Source: Variovorax sp. OK212
GTDB taxonomy: Bacteria; Pseudomonadota; Gammaproteobacteria; Burkholderiales; Burkholderiaceae_C
Assembly: GCF_900112425.1 (NCBI RefSeq)
Contig: NZ_FOLP01000014.1
Span: 115,585-179,584, forward strand
Length of the DNA stretch: 64,000 bases
Direction: 5' to 3'
The position numbers and the translations under genes are program-made. Below are positions 36,526 to 45,059 of the stretch, piece by piece. How positions within the stretch are numbered: position 1 is the first letter of the stretch; each line of letters begins with the position of its first letter. The notes under the pieces are model-generated. The model worked only from the letters and a program-made list of their open reading frames with translations. It was not told where the DNA came from and did not search any database.

Positions 36526-37017
36526 TCAGCCGCGCGTGGCGTTCTCTTTCATCTTCGCCAGCGCAATGGCGATGGCCGCGCCGCCCAGCGTCTTGATGAG
36601 CCCCGAGTGCTGCGCATAGAACTGGCTCACCTCGTCGACCACGCCCGCATGCTGCTGCTCGGCATGCGCGGCGATCTCGGTGACCTGCGCGGGCGACAGC
36701 TGCGAGGCCTGGTCGGGCGTGACCTGCGTCTGGCCCGGTTGCAGCATGCGGCCCAGCACGCCGCCGGCCAGCGCCGAGGCGGCCGCGGGGCCGAGCGTGG
36801 CCAGGATCTGGTTGAGCACGCCGGCCTGCTGCGTGGGCGAGGACTGGCCGAACATCTTGCCGACCATGTCGCCGAAGGGCGGCGTCTGGTCGGATCGCAT
36901 GGCCGCGGCGAGCCCCGCGCCAAGCTCGCCGGGGGAGGCGTTCTGCGTGACCTGGTCGATGTGGGCTTCGGCGTTGTGGGGGCCGATGGCCTGTTGGAGG
37001 ATGTCGAGTAGACCCAT
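36526..37017 (-). CDS. Hypothetical protein, weakly YidB/DUF937-like
   Basis: A 163-residue protein starting GLLDILQQAIG. It has Gly/Ala-rich segments near the middle (AAASALAGGVLGRML) and a hydrophobic stretch at the end (LIKTLGGAAIAIALAKMKENATRG in outline). The ribosome binding site aaggag is clear. The N-terminus recalls YidB/DUF937 proteins, but I would not rely on that. It is followed, on the same strand upstream, by a GlsB/YeaQ-type membrane protein gene. Confidence 0.7.
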   Translation of the reverse strand: MGLLDILQQAIGPHNAEAHIDQVTQNASPGELGAGLAAAMRSDQTPPFGDMVGKMFGQSSPTQQAGVLNQILATLGPAAASALAGGVLGRMLQPGQTQVTPDQASQLSPAQVTEIAAHAEQQHAGVVDEVSQFYAQHSGLIKTLGGAAIAIALAKMKENATRG

Positions 37018-37062
37018 GGGGAACTCCTTGCGTGAAACGGTTGTGGAACTGTTGTGAAAGGG

Positions 37063-37305
37063 TCAGCGGCTGACGAGGTGCCACGCCAGCAGCAGCACGG
37101 CGGCGCCGATCACCGAGGCCACGAAGCCGGCGGCCGCGCCCGCGGCGTAGAGCCCCAGCGCCTGCCCCGCATAGGTGGCCACCAGCGAGCCGGCAATGCC
37201 GAGCACCACGGTGAGGATGAAGCCCATCGAATTGTTGCCAGGCAACACGGCGCGGGCCAGCAGCCCGGCAATGAAGCCGATCACGATCGTCCAGAGGATG
37301 TGCAC
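37063..37305 (-). CDS. GlsB/YeaQ/YmgE-family stress-response membrane protein
   Basis: An 80-residue protein of three hydrophobic helices, with glycine-rich spacing (IGFIAGLLARAVLPG near residue 9, GIAGSLVATYAGQALGLY near 40). The start is GTG at 37305, supported by agggag 7 bp upstream; no ATG is suitable. Such small membrane proteins are induced by stress in other bacteria. It lies 45 bp upstream of the DUF937-like gene and may be in the same transcript. Confidence 0.82.
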   Translation of the reverse strand: MHILWTIVIGFIAGLLARAVLPGNNSMGFILTVVLGIAGSLVATYAGQALGLYAAGAAAGFVASVIGAAVLLLAWHLVSR

Positions 37306-37494
37306 GGAAAACTCCCTGTTGTTGCAAAAGGCGTCCGCGTTGTCGGCGGGGGCGCGCAGGGATCGTGGCGCCCGCATCCTGAGCGGCAACTGACGGGGGT
37401 TTGCTCGCGCCGGCCGGCCGTCGCCAAGGCGCTGGTCAGAACCGGTGGCTCCGCTATCCTGCCGGCTGGCCAAGATTGAAGGACCGACTCTCCC

Positions 37495-39051
37495 ATGCAC
37501 CCCGCTGTTCAAGCCTCGATGGAACACAGCTTCGGCGCCATCGCCGACCTGGTTCGACTCCACGCGCAACACACCCCCGGCCACGCCGCGCTGGCCGACG
37601 CGCAGCACACGCTGAGCTACGGCGCGCTCGACGCGCTGATGGACCGCATCGCGGCCAGCCTGCAGCGCGACGGCCTCCAGCCCGGCGACGCCATTGCCGT
37701 GTGCGCCGCCTCGTCGGTCAACTACGCGGCGGTGTTCCTGGGCGCGCTGCGCGCGGGCGTGGCCGTGGCCCCGCTGGCGCCCGGCTCCACGCCCGCGAGC
37801 CTGGCGCGGATGATTTCCGACGCCGACGCGCGCATCCTGTTCAGCGACGCGTCGGCCGCCGACGTCATCGGCCCCGCCGCGCCGGGCGGTATTCCCCGCA
37901 TCGCGCTGGACGGCTCGCAGGTCGGCGGCGCGTTCGACGCCTGGCTGGCCCCGGTGGGCGCGAAGCCCCGGTCGGTGGAAGTACAGCCGTCGTGGGCCTT
38001 CAACATCATCTATTCGTCGGGCACCACGGGCGAGCCCAAGGGCATCGTGCAGGGCCACGGCATGCGCTGGGCCCACGTGCAGCGCGGCGCCAAGTACGAA
38101 TACGACAGCGACACCGTCACCCTGCTGTCGACCCCGCTGTACTCCAACACCACGCTGGTGGTGTTCTTCCCCACCATCGCCTTCGGCGGCTGCGTGGTGC
38201 TGATGCCCAAGTTCGACGCGCTGGGCTACCTGCAGCTGGCCGTGAAGCACCGCGTGACGCACACCATGCTCGTGCCGGTGCAGTACCAGCGGCTCATGGC
38301 GCACCCGCGCTTCGACGCGCACGACCTGTCGTCCTACCGGTTCAAGTTCAGCACCAGCGCGCCGTTCAACGCCGCGCTGAAGGCCGACGTGCTCAAGCGC
38401 TGGCCCGGCGGGCTGATCGAGTTCTACGGCATGACCGAGGGCGGCGGCACCTGCATCCTGGAGGCGCACCTGAACCCCACCAAGCTGCACACCGTGGGCC
38501 AGGCCGCGCCGGGCAGCGACATCCGCCTGATCGACGAGAACGGCCTCGAGCTGCCGCGCGACCAACTCGATGCCGCCGGCGAGGTGGTGGGCCACTCGGC
38601 CGGCATGATGACCGGCTACCACCGCCAGCCCGAGAAGACGCGCGAGGCCGAGTGGTTCGACACCAGCGGCAAGCGCTTCATCCGCACCGGCGACGTGGGC
38701 CGCTTCGACGCCGAGGGCTTCCTCACGCTGTTCGACCGCAAGAAGGACATGATCATCAGCGGCGGCTTCAACATCTACCCGAGCGACCTCGAAGGCGTGC
38801 TGCGCGGCCATGCGGCGGTGGCCGACGCGGCGGTGGTCGGCGTGCCGTCGGAGCAATGGGGCGAGACGCCGGTGGCCTTCGTGGTGCGCCGCGAGGGCGA
38901 CGCCACCACCGAAGCCGCGCTGCTGCAGTGGACCAACGACCAGCTCGGCAAGACGCAGCGCCTGGCGCGGCTGAGCTTCATCGACGAACTGCCGCGCAGC
39001 GCCATCGGCAAGGTGCTCAAGCGGGAACTGCGCGAACGCGCCCCCGGCTGA
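37495..39051 (+). CDS. Class I adenylate-forming acid-CoA ligase
   Basis: A 518-residue acyl-activating enzyme: carboxylate plus ATP gives acyl-AMP, then acyl-CoA. The phosphate-binding loop is YSSGTTGEPKG near residue 177, YGMTEGGGT lies near residue 307, the Asp motif TGDVGRFD near 403, DRKKDMIISGGFNIYP near 420, and the C-terminal catalytic Lys sits in IGKVLKREL near 507. The substrate could be an aromatic or medium-chain acid. The region 37306-37494 upstream has no gene; I see no convincing promoter in it. Confidence 0.9.
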   Translation: MHPAVQASMEHSFGAIADLVRLHAQHTPGHAALADAQHTLSYGALDALMDRIAASLQRDGLQPGDAIAVCAASSVNYAAVFLGALRAGVAVAPLAPGSTPASLARMISDADARILFSDASAADVIGPAAPGGIPRIALDGSQVGGAFDAWLAPVGAKPRSVEVQPSWAFNIIYSSGTTGEPKGIVQGHGMRWAHVQRGAKYEYDSDTVTLLSTPLYSNTTLVVFFPTIAFGGCVVLMPKFDALGYLQLAVKHRVTHTMLVPVQYQRLMAHPRFDAHDLSSYRFKFSTSAPFNAALKADVLKRWPGGLIEFYGMTEGGGTCILEAHLNPTKLHTVGQAAPGSDIRLIDENGLELPRDQLDAAGEVVGHSAGMMTGYHRQPEKTREAEWFDTSGKRFIRTGDVGRFDAEGFLTLFDRKKDMIISGGFNIYPSDLEGVLRGHAAVADAAVVGVPSEQWGETPVAFVVRREGDATTEAALLQWTNDQLGKTQRLARLSFIDELPRSAIGKVLKRELRERAPG

Positions 39052-39088
39052 CGCGGTGCAACCCGCGGACAAGGCAGGATCGCGGCCC

Positions 39089-40231
39089 ATGACCAAAGAC
39101 ACGACCCTGCCCGCCCCCCCTGCAGACAGCGCGCCCTCTGCCCACGAGGGCGGCGGCAACGGCCTGCTCTGGGTGCTGGTGGCCGTGGCCGTGCTGTTCG
39201 CCTTCCTGCGCCCGCGCGCGCCGATGGACTGGCTCGGCCTGGTCGACTGGCAGACCGTGGGCGCGCTGGCGGGGCTGCTGGCCATCACGCAGGGCGTGGA
39301 GAAGAGCGGCATGCTGCAGTCGGCCGCCCAGCGCCTGCTGGCGCGCACCACCGACCTGCGCCAGCTCGCGCTGCTGCTGGTGGCCACGGCGGCGGTGCTG
39401 TCGGCGCTGGTCACCAACGACGTGAGCCTGTTCCTGCTCGTGCCGCTCACGCGCGTGCTGGCCACGCAGGCGCACCTGCCGTTGGCGCGGCTGGTGGTGC
39501 TGGAAGCGCTGGCGGTGAACGCGGGCTCTGCCCTCACGCCCATCGGCAACCCGCAGAACCTGTACCTGTGGCACCGCACCGGCGAGAGCTTCGGCGGCTT
39601 CATGCTGATGATGGCGCCCACCGTGCTGGTGATGCTGTTCTGGCTCTTCGTGGCCGTGTGGCTGCTGGTGCCGCGCACGGCCGTCGCGCTCAAGCCGGCG
39701 GCCGAGGCCGCGCCGGTGCAGCCGCGGCTGCTGGCGCTGTCGGGCGTGCTGTTCGTGGGCTTCGTGGTGGCGCTCGACCGCCATTGGCTGCTGCCCGGCC
39801 TGGCGGTGGTGTTCGGCGCCTACCTGCTGTTCCAGCGCCGCGTGCTGCTGGGCGTCGACTGGGCGCTGCTGGCCATCATCGCGCTGATGTTCGTCGACCT
39901 GCGCCAGCTCGCCGAGCTGCCGGCCGTGGCCGCGCTGGTGGGGCAATGGCCGATTGCCGAAGGCTGGCGCGCCTACCTTGCCGCCATCGTCACCTCGCAG
40001 TTCATCAGCAACGTGCCGGCCACCATCCTGCTCGACCGCTACGTGCACGACCTGCCCGCGCTGGCGGCCGGGGTGAGCGTGGGCGGCTTCGGCTGCGTGC
40101 TGGGCTCGCTGGCCAACCTCATCGCGCTGCGGCTGGCCAAGGTGCCGCACGGGCTGCGCGAGTTCCACCGCATCAGCATTCCTTTCCTGGTCGTGTGCGC
40201 GGCGTCGGCGCTGCTGCTGCGGCTCGGTTGA
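39089..40231 (+). CDS. SLC13/ArsB-type anion permease
   Basis: A 380-residue integral membrane protein with about ten helices. The family signatures are NAGSALTPIGNPQNL near residue 149 and SQFISNVPATILL near residue 311, both typical of the divalent-anion/CitM/ArsB superfamily. I start at ATG 39089; a GTG at 39056 would add 11 residues. It lies 37 bp after the CoA-ligase gene and may import the acid that the ligase activates, which is inference from context. The substrate is not visible. Confidence 0.82.
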   Translation: MTKDTTLPAPPADSAPSAHEGGGNGLLWVLVAVAVLFAFLRPRAPMDWLGLVDWQTVGALAGLLAITQGVEKSGMLQSAAQRLLARTTDLRQLALLLVATAAVLSALVTNDVSLFLLVPLTRVLATQAHLPLARLVVLEALAVNAGSALTPIGNPQNLYLWHRTGESFGGFMLMMAPTVLVMLFWLFVAVWLLVPRTAVALKPAAEAAPVQPRLLALSGVLFVGFVVALDRHWLLPGLAVVFGAYLLFQRRVLLGVDWALLAIIALMFVDLRQLAELPAVAALVGQWPIAEGWRAYLAAIVTSQFISNVPATILLDRYVHDLPALAAGVSVGGFGCVLGSLANLIALRLAKVPHGLREFHRISIPFLVVCAASALLLRLG

Positions 40232-40274
40232 TCGTGTTTTTCCGTTCCACGACCACTCACGCAAAGGACTCCCC

Positions 40275-40843
40275 ATGGCGCATTCCCATGACAACCACGA
40301 CACCCATGACACCCTCGATGTCTGGTCCGTCGAAGGCCGCTTCCAGCACCTGGTGTACAGCCCCAGGGGCGGCGTCGAAGGCGTGCTGATCGACACCGAC
40401 GGCGTGCCCACGCAGTTCGTTTTCGAGCGCCACGACGAAGGCGCGGCGTCCGCCCTCGCGGGCCTGCAGGTCGGCCAGGCGCTGGTGATCGAGGGCACCG
40501 AGGAAGGCCCCTCCCCCAAGGGGAAGGCGGCGCACACGGTGTACCGCTTCGAGCGGCTGGCCTCGGTCGACGGCGAGCGCCGCGGCACGCGGGCGCCGGC
40601 GAACGCATCGACGGCACGGTGGTGCGCCTGAACTACGCACGCCACGGCGAGGCCAACGGCGTGGTGCTCGACACGGGCGACTTCGTCCACACCCGGCCCG
40701 ACGGCTTCGAGCGGCTGGGCCTGAAGATCGGCGACGAAGTGCGTGCCGAGGGCCGCGCCCAGCCGCTGGCAACCGGCGAAGGCCGCGTGATCGAGGCCGT
40801 GCGGGTCAACGGCCGGCCGGTGCACGACGCCGAGCAAACCTGA
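40275..40843 (+). pseudogene. Conserved hypothetical protein gene with an internal frameshift
   Basis: Reading frame one runs 40275-40631 and starts with a His/Asp-rich segment (AHSHDNHDTHDTLD). Frame two is open to 40843. The natural continuation is visible in frame two before its first start codon (AGERIDGTVVRLNYARHG), so a shift occurs between about 40570 and 40600 in a GC-rich stretch. The whole span is 569 bp, one base short of a whole codon count. Without the shift the product would be about 189 residues. The family is not recognised. It could be a pseudogene or a base error. Confidence 0.6.
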
Positions 40844-40898
40844 CGCAGGCGCTGCACTTGCGGTGCCGCAGAGGCTGCGCGGACAATCCGCGCCAGCC

Positions 40899-41606
40899 AT
40901 GCACGCTCCCGATTTCTCCCTGCCGGCGCGCCACGAACTCGTGCTGCGCGACTACAGTGCCGCGCACGGCAGCCACGCGCACGACCACTTCCAGGTGCTG
41001 ATCGGCCTGGAGGGCGTGCTCGAGATCGAGGTGGAAGGCCGTGGTGCCGGCATCGGCGCGGGCGAGGCGCAGGTGGTCGCGCCCGGCGACCGGCACGACT
41101 TCCAGGCGCGCGGGCGGCACAGCCGGTGCCTGGTGCTCGATACCACGCACGCCGCATGGGCGCGTTGCGCCGAGCGCGCGCCGGCCGAGGCGCCGCAGCT
41201 GCACACGCTGGCGCGCTACCTGGCGCAGTGCATCCAGCAGCCGCAGGCGTCCGCGCTCGCCCTGCTGCATGGCCCGGCGCTGCTGCTGGAAGCCTGGTGC
41301 CCCGCGCCGCCCACTGCCGATTCGCGCCGCCGGCGCATCGACTGGCCCGCGCTGGCCGACTGGGCGCGCGCCCGCTGGCACGAGCCGCTGAGCGTGGCCG
41401 ACCTGGCCGAGGTGGCCTGCCTGAGCGCCAGCCAATTCGCGCAGCGCTGCCGCGACGAGCAGGGCATGGGCGCGATGCAGTGGCTGCGCGCGCTGCGGCT
41501 GGCGCATGCGCGCGAGCTGCGGCTGGGCGGCCTGAGCGTGGCGCAGACGGCGCGCCGCACGGGCTACCGGTCGCCTTCGGCGCTGACGGCGGCCCTGCGC
41601 CGCTGA
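40899..41606 (+). CDS. AraC-family transcriptional regulator
   Basis: A 235-residue regulator. The N-terminal cupin-like sensor has HAHDHFQVLIGLEGVLEI and VVAPGDRHDF. The C-terminal DNA-binding part has a first HTH (SVADLAEVACLSASQFAQRC) and a second (SVAQTARRTGYRSPSAL). The protein stops just after the second HTH, slightly shorter than most AraC proteins. ATG 40899 begins the cupin part without the extra 12 residues of the longer frame. An EamA transporter gene follows 197 bp downstream and is a likely target, as such pairs are common. Confidence 0.85.
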   Translation: MHAPDFSLPARHELVLRDYSAAHGSHAHDHFQVLIGLEGVLEIEVEGRGAGIGAGEAQVVAPGDRHDFQARGRHSRCLVLDTTHAAWARCAERAPAEAPQLHTLARYLAQCIQQPQASALALLHGPALLLEAWCPAPPTADSRRRRIDWPALADWARARWHEPLSVADLAEVACLSASQFAQRCRDEQGMGAMQWLRALRLAHARELRLGGLSVAQTARRTGYRSPSALTAALRR

Positions 41607-41614
41607 CTTCGGTA

Positions 41615-41740
41615 TTTCTCCCTCCTCCGCTGGGGGAGGGCCGGGTGGGGGCACGACGGCCTCCGAAAATGCGCGGCGCCTGATCGAAGGCCCGCCCCCA
41701 TCCCAACCTTTCCCCGGGAGGGGAAGGAGCAAGACCCAGG
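41615..41740. repeat. Single BIME-like unit between the AraC and EamA genes
   Basis: A palindrome near 41618-41640 (ccctcctccgctgggggagg) and a second near 41706-41733 (cctttccccgggaggggaag) lie in inverted orientation with ggtgggggc and gcccgcccccat flanks. The layout and sequence match the 159-bp units of the helicase array. Confidence 0.85.
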
Positions 41741-41803
41741 ATCGTCGTTGCGCGACGACGCGCCGCCATTGCGCGACGACCGGATCGCGTAGCCTCGCCG
41801 CTC

Positions 41804-42658
41804 ATGTCCTCGACCGTCTACGCCCTGCTCGCCATCGCGCTCTGGACCACGCTGGCCTCGCTCGGCACCGCCCTGTCGCACCTGCCGCCGTTCCTGCTCA
41901 CGGGGCTGGCGCTGGTCATCGGCAGCGTGCCGAGCTGGCCGCTGGTGCTGCGCGACCGCCGCGCCTGGAAAGTGCCGCCGCGCACGCTGGCGCTGGGCAT
42001 CTACGGCCTGTTCGGCTACCACTTCCTGCTGTTCATCGCGCTGCGCTACGCGCCGCCGGTCGAGGCCAACCTGGTCAACTACCTGTGGCCGCTGCTCATG
42101 GTGGTGCTGGCGCCGGTGCTGCTGCCGGGCGTGTCGCTGCGGCCGCTGCACATCGTGGCGGGGCTGCTGGGGTTCGCGGGCGCGGCGGCGGCGATCCTCG
42201 GTGCGAGCGGCGGCAGCACGCCGAGCGGGGCGCCGGCCGGCCACTGGGGCTTCCTGCCGGCCGCGGCCTCGGCCTTCGTCTGGGCCAGCTACTCGCTCGG
42301 AACCCAGCGCGTCGCGGCCTTCCCGACCTCGGCCATCGGCCTGTTCGGGCTGGTTTCGGGCCTGCTCTCGCTGGGCTGTCATGTGCTGCTCGAACCTTCG
42401 GTGGCGCTGTCGGGGCGCGACTGGCTGCTGCTGGTGCTGTGCGGCCTGGGCCCGCTGGGCGCGGCCTTCTATGTGTGGGACATGGCGCTCAAGCGCGGCG
42501 ACGCGCGCCAGATCGGCATCCTGAGCTACATCACGCCACTGGGCTCGACGGCCTTGTTGCTGCTGGTCACAGGCCGCCCGCTGACCTGGACCATCGTGCT
42601 CGCGGCGTGGCTCATCATCTCCGCGGCGGTGATGGGTACCCGCGCGCGGGGAGACTGA
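41804..42658 (+). CDS. EamA/DMT-family transporter
   Basis: A 284-residue inner-membrane exporter of the drug/metabolite superfamily with ten hydrophobic segments in two EamA repeats. The motif YLWPLLMVVLAP lies near residue 91, and SYITPLGSTALLLL near residue 247 ends the second repeat. It probably exports amino acids or related metabolites, as many relatives do; the substrate is unknown. The AraC gene upstream may control it. Confidence 0.87.
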   Translation: MSSTVYALLAIALWTTLASLGTALSHLPPFLLTGLALVIGSVPSWPLVLRDRRAWKVPPRTLALGIYGLFGYHFLLFIALRYAPPVEANLVNYLWPLLMVVLAPVLLPGVSLRPLHIVAGLLGFAGAAAAILGASGGSTPSGAPAGHWGFLPAAASAFVWASYSLGTQRVAAFPTSAIGLFGLVSGLLSLGCHVLLEPSVALSGRDWLLLVLCGLGPLGAAFYVWDMALKRGDARQIGILSYITPLGSTALLLLVTGRPLTWTIVLAAWLIISAAVMGTRARGD

Positions 42659-42732
42659 ATCAGGCTGTGTCCGACGGGTTACCCACCCTTTTTCTGGCTA
42701 GAGTGGAGGCCAAGGAAAAAAGGAGCCCATCC

Positions 42733-43056
42733 ATGGAAAACAAGAACAAGAACGAGGATTTCGAAATCACCCCCAAGCTGGTGTTCGACCTGAACCTGGC
42801 GCTGTACCTGGACCTGGTGGCCGCGCTGGACAGCGCGGGCGCCATCACCTACCGCCAGATGGCGGCCCGGGTGCTGAACGTGAGCATGGACGCCCGCGCC
42901 GACGGCGAAGTGGGCCTGTCCACCGTGCTCGAAGGCGTCGCCAAGGGCTTTGCCGGCCAGAGCGACGGCATGTCGATCGAACTGCTGAAGGCCGCGCACA
43001 GCCTGCGCGACGACGAGGCGCTGGGCGACGTGCCGATGCGCCCCGCCATCGACTGA
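42733..43056 (+). CDS. Conserved hypothetical small protein
   Basis: A 107-residue soluble acidic protein. It starts ENKNKNEDFEITPKL and continues with a predicted helical part (LNLALYLDLVAALDSAGAITY). Aggag lies 8 bp before the ATG. I do not recognise the family. It lies between the EamA gene and zwf on the same strand and ends 61 bp before zwf. Confidence 0.65.
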   Translation: MENKNKNEDFEITPKLVFDLNLALYLDLVAALDSAGAITYRQMAARVLNVSMDARADGEVGLSTVLEGVAKGFAGQSDGMSIELLKAAHSLRDDEALGDVPMRPAID

Positions 43057-43117
43057 TTCCCCCCAGGCTGGCACCGAAATCGCTAGGCCTTGGGCACAAC
43101 AGCTCCAAGGTGACAAC

Positions 43118-44581
43118 ATGGCGAAGATCCCTCCCGGTGTCGGCCCGCGTTTCCCGCAGGTGGTGGTGCTGGTCGGCGCCACCGGCGACCTGGCCCGGCG
43201 CAAGCTGCTGCCGGGGCTGTTCCACCTGTGCAGCGCCGGCTTCATTCCGGGCTGCCGCATCATCGGCGTGTCGCTCGACGAACTCGATGTCGAGGGCTTC
43301 CGCGCCGCGGCCCGCTCGGCGCTCGACGAGTTCGGCAGCCGCAAGACCACCCCCGCCGCCTGGGAGGCCTTTGCCGCCACCCTCGACTACGTGCCGCTGT
43401 CGGCCGGTGCCGCCGCGTTGCGCGCCGCGGTCGACCGGGCCGAGGCCTCGCTGGGCACCGAGTGCCAGCGCCTGCACTACCTGAGCGTGCCGCCCAGCGC
43501 GGCGCTGACCGTGGTGCGCACGCTGGGCGAGGCCGGGCTGGTGGAGCGCTCGCGCATCGTCATGGAGAAGCCCTTCGGCACCGACCTGGCCAGCGCCGTC
43601 GCGCTCAACGGCAAGCTGCACGAGGTGTTCCAGGAAGAGCAGATCTTTCGCATCGACCACTTCCTGGGCAAGGAGCCGGCGCAGAACATCCTGGCCTTCC
43701 GCTTCGCCAACGGGCTGTTCGAGCCCATCTGGAACCGCAACTTCATCGACCACGTGCAGATCGACGTGCCCGAGACGCTGGGCCTGGGCAAGCGCGCCGG
43801 CTTCTACGAGCAGACCGGCGCCTACCGCGACATGGTGGTCACGCACCTGTTCCAGATCCTGGCGTTCATGGCCATGGAGCCGCCCACCGCGCTGGAGCCC
43901 GCGCCCATCAGCGAAGAGAAGAACAAGGTGTTTCGCAGCATGGAGCCGATCCAGCCCGGCGACGTGGTGCGCGGCCAGTACAGCGGCTACCGGGGCGAGG
44001 AAGGCGTCGACCCCGACTCCGACACCGAGACCTTCATTGCGCTGAAGTGCCACATCGACAACTGGCGCTGGGCCGGCGTGCCCTTCTACCTGCGCACCGG
44101 CAAGCGCATGGCCGAGGGCCAGCGCATCATTTCCATTGCCTTTCGCGAGCCGCCCAAGAGCATGTTTCCGCCCGGCTCGGGCGTGGGCGCGCAGGGGCCC
44201 GACCACCTGACCTTCGACCTGGCGGACGCGTCGAAGATGTCGCTGTCGTTCTACGGCAAGCGACCCGGCCCCGGCATGCGGCTGGACAAGCTGAGCCTGC
44301 AGTTCGCGATGCGCGACACCGGCATGGCCGGCGAGGTGCTGGAGGCCTACGAGCGGCTCATCCTGGACGCGATGCGCGGCGACCGCACGCTGTTCACCAC
44401 GGCCGAAGGCATCGAGCGGCTGTGGGAGGTGTCGACCCAGCTGCTCGAGTCGCCGCCGCCGGTGCGGCTCTACGAGCAGGGCTCATGGGGACCGAAGCCG
44501 GTGCACCAGCTGATCGCGCCGCACGCGTGGCGGCTGCCGTTCGAGCGGGCGTGGCGCGATCCGAACAAGGTGGGGAGCTGA
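43118..44581 (+). CDS. zwf: Glucose-6-phosphate 1-dehydrogenase
   Basis: Oxidises glucose 6-phosphate to 6-phosphogluconolactone and gives NADPH (or NADH); first step of the pentose phosphate and Entner-Doudoroff routes. The Rossmann motif GATGDLARRKLLP is near residue 20, with EKPFGTD near 150 and the active-site signature RIDHFLGKE near residue 178. Length is 487 residues, normal. No pgl or edd gene is next to it, so the copy stands alone in this window. Confidence 0.95.
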   Translation: MAKIPPGVGPRFPQVVVLVGATGDLARRKLLPGLFHLCSAGFIPGCRIIGVSLDELDVEGFRAAARSALDEFGSRKTTPAAWEAFAATLDYVPLSAGAAALRAAVDRAEASLGTECQRLHYLSVPPSAALTVVRTLGEAGLVERSRIVMEKPFGTDLASAVALNGKLHEVFQEEQIFRIDHFLGKEPAQNILAFRFANGLFEPIWNRNFIDHVQIDVPETLGLGKRAGFYEQTGAYRDMVVTHLFQILAFMAMEPPTALEPAPISEEKNKVFRSMEPIQPGDVVRGQYSGYRGEEGVDPDSDTETFIALKCHIDNWRWAGVPFYLRTGKRMAEGQRIISIAFREPPKSMFPPGSGVGAQGPDHLTFDLADASKMSLSFYGKRPGPGMRLDKLSLQFAMRDTGMAGEVLEAYERLILDAMRGDRTLFTTAEGIERLWEVSTQLLESPPPVRLYEQGSWGPKPVHQLIAPHAWRLPFERAWRDPNKVGS

Positions 44582-44653
44582 CGCGGCGACGTTTCCGCCG
44601 CTAAGCCCTTAGCTCAGGCACAAGCCGGTGCAGCAAACTAAAAATAGAACAGT

Positions 44654-45055
44654 CTATTTGGCGTAGACGTATTTCTTTTCCTGGCCCCAACCTTCCGACG
44701 AAGTTTTCACGCCTTTGTGGTTGATGTCTGGAACAAACAAGAAAACAGCATAGCTGTCGAAGTGGCTACCTGGATAAGACTCCATGAAGTAGCCCGTAAT
44801 TGTTCCCCCGAAATGGCTGGGGCCACGCTGCTTCTCGTGAATCCAGATGCTCTTCCCTATCAGTTGTTCCGCCGTCTCAACGGAAACGTGCCAGTGACCT
44901 GAGCGCCAAATACCAGCACCATGTTCTGATGACGGTCGAACAGTAGGACGGCCTTCTCTGTCGAGCATGTCGTAATCGATGACGCAGATTCCGACCAATT
45001 GACCGCTAGGAACTGCCACTCCTTGTGTGCGGTCGTCGGGTATCGGTTGCTGCAT
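44654..45055 (-). CDS. Orphan hypothetical protein with low GC
   Basis: A 133-residue protein of unknown family. It is rich in aromatics (GAGIWRSGHWHVS, WIHEKQRGPSHFGG, SYPGSHFDSYAVFLFVPD), with a charged C-terminus ending QEKKYVYAK. The base composition is about half GC, clearly lower than the neighbours, which suggests recent acquisition. Its ribosome binding site (aagag) overlaps the stop of the oxidoreductase gene 4 bp upstream, so it may be cotranscribed with it. A beta-rich, PUA/EVE-like fold is a guess only. Confidence 0.6.
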   Translation of the reverse strand: MQQPIPDDRTQGVAVPSGQLVGICVIDYDMLDREGRPTVRPSSEHGAGIWRSGHWHVSVETAEQLIGKSIWIHEKQRGPSHFGGTITGYFMESYPGSHFDSYAVFLFVPDINHKGVKTSSEGWGQEKKYVYAK

Positions 45056-45059
45056 GCTC

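Noticed and set aside
37306..37494. Possible promoter pair for the CoA ligase and the YeaQ-like gene
   Set aside because: No hexamer pair with proper spacing could be found.
40560..40610. Programmed frameshift in the hypothetical gene
   Set aside because: No slippery heptamer or clear downstream stimulatory structure is seen; mutation or base error is simpler.
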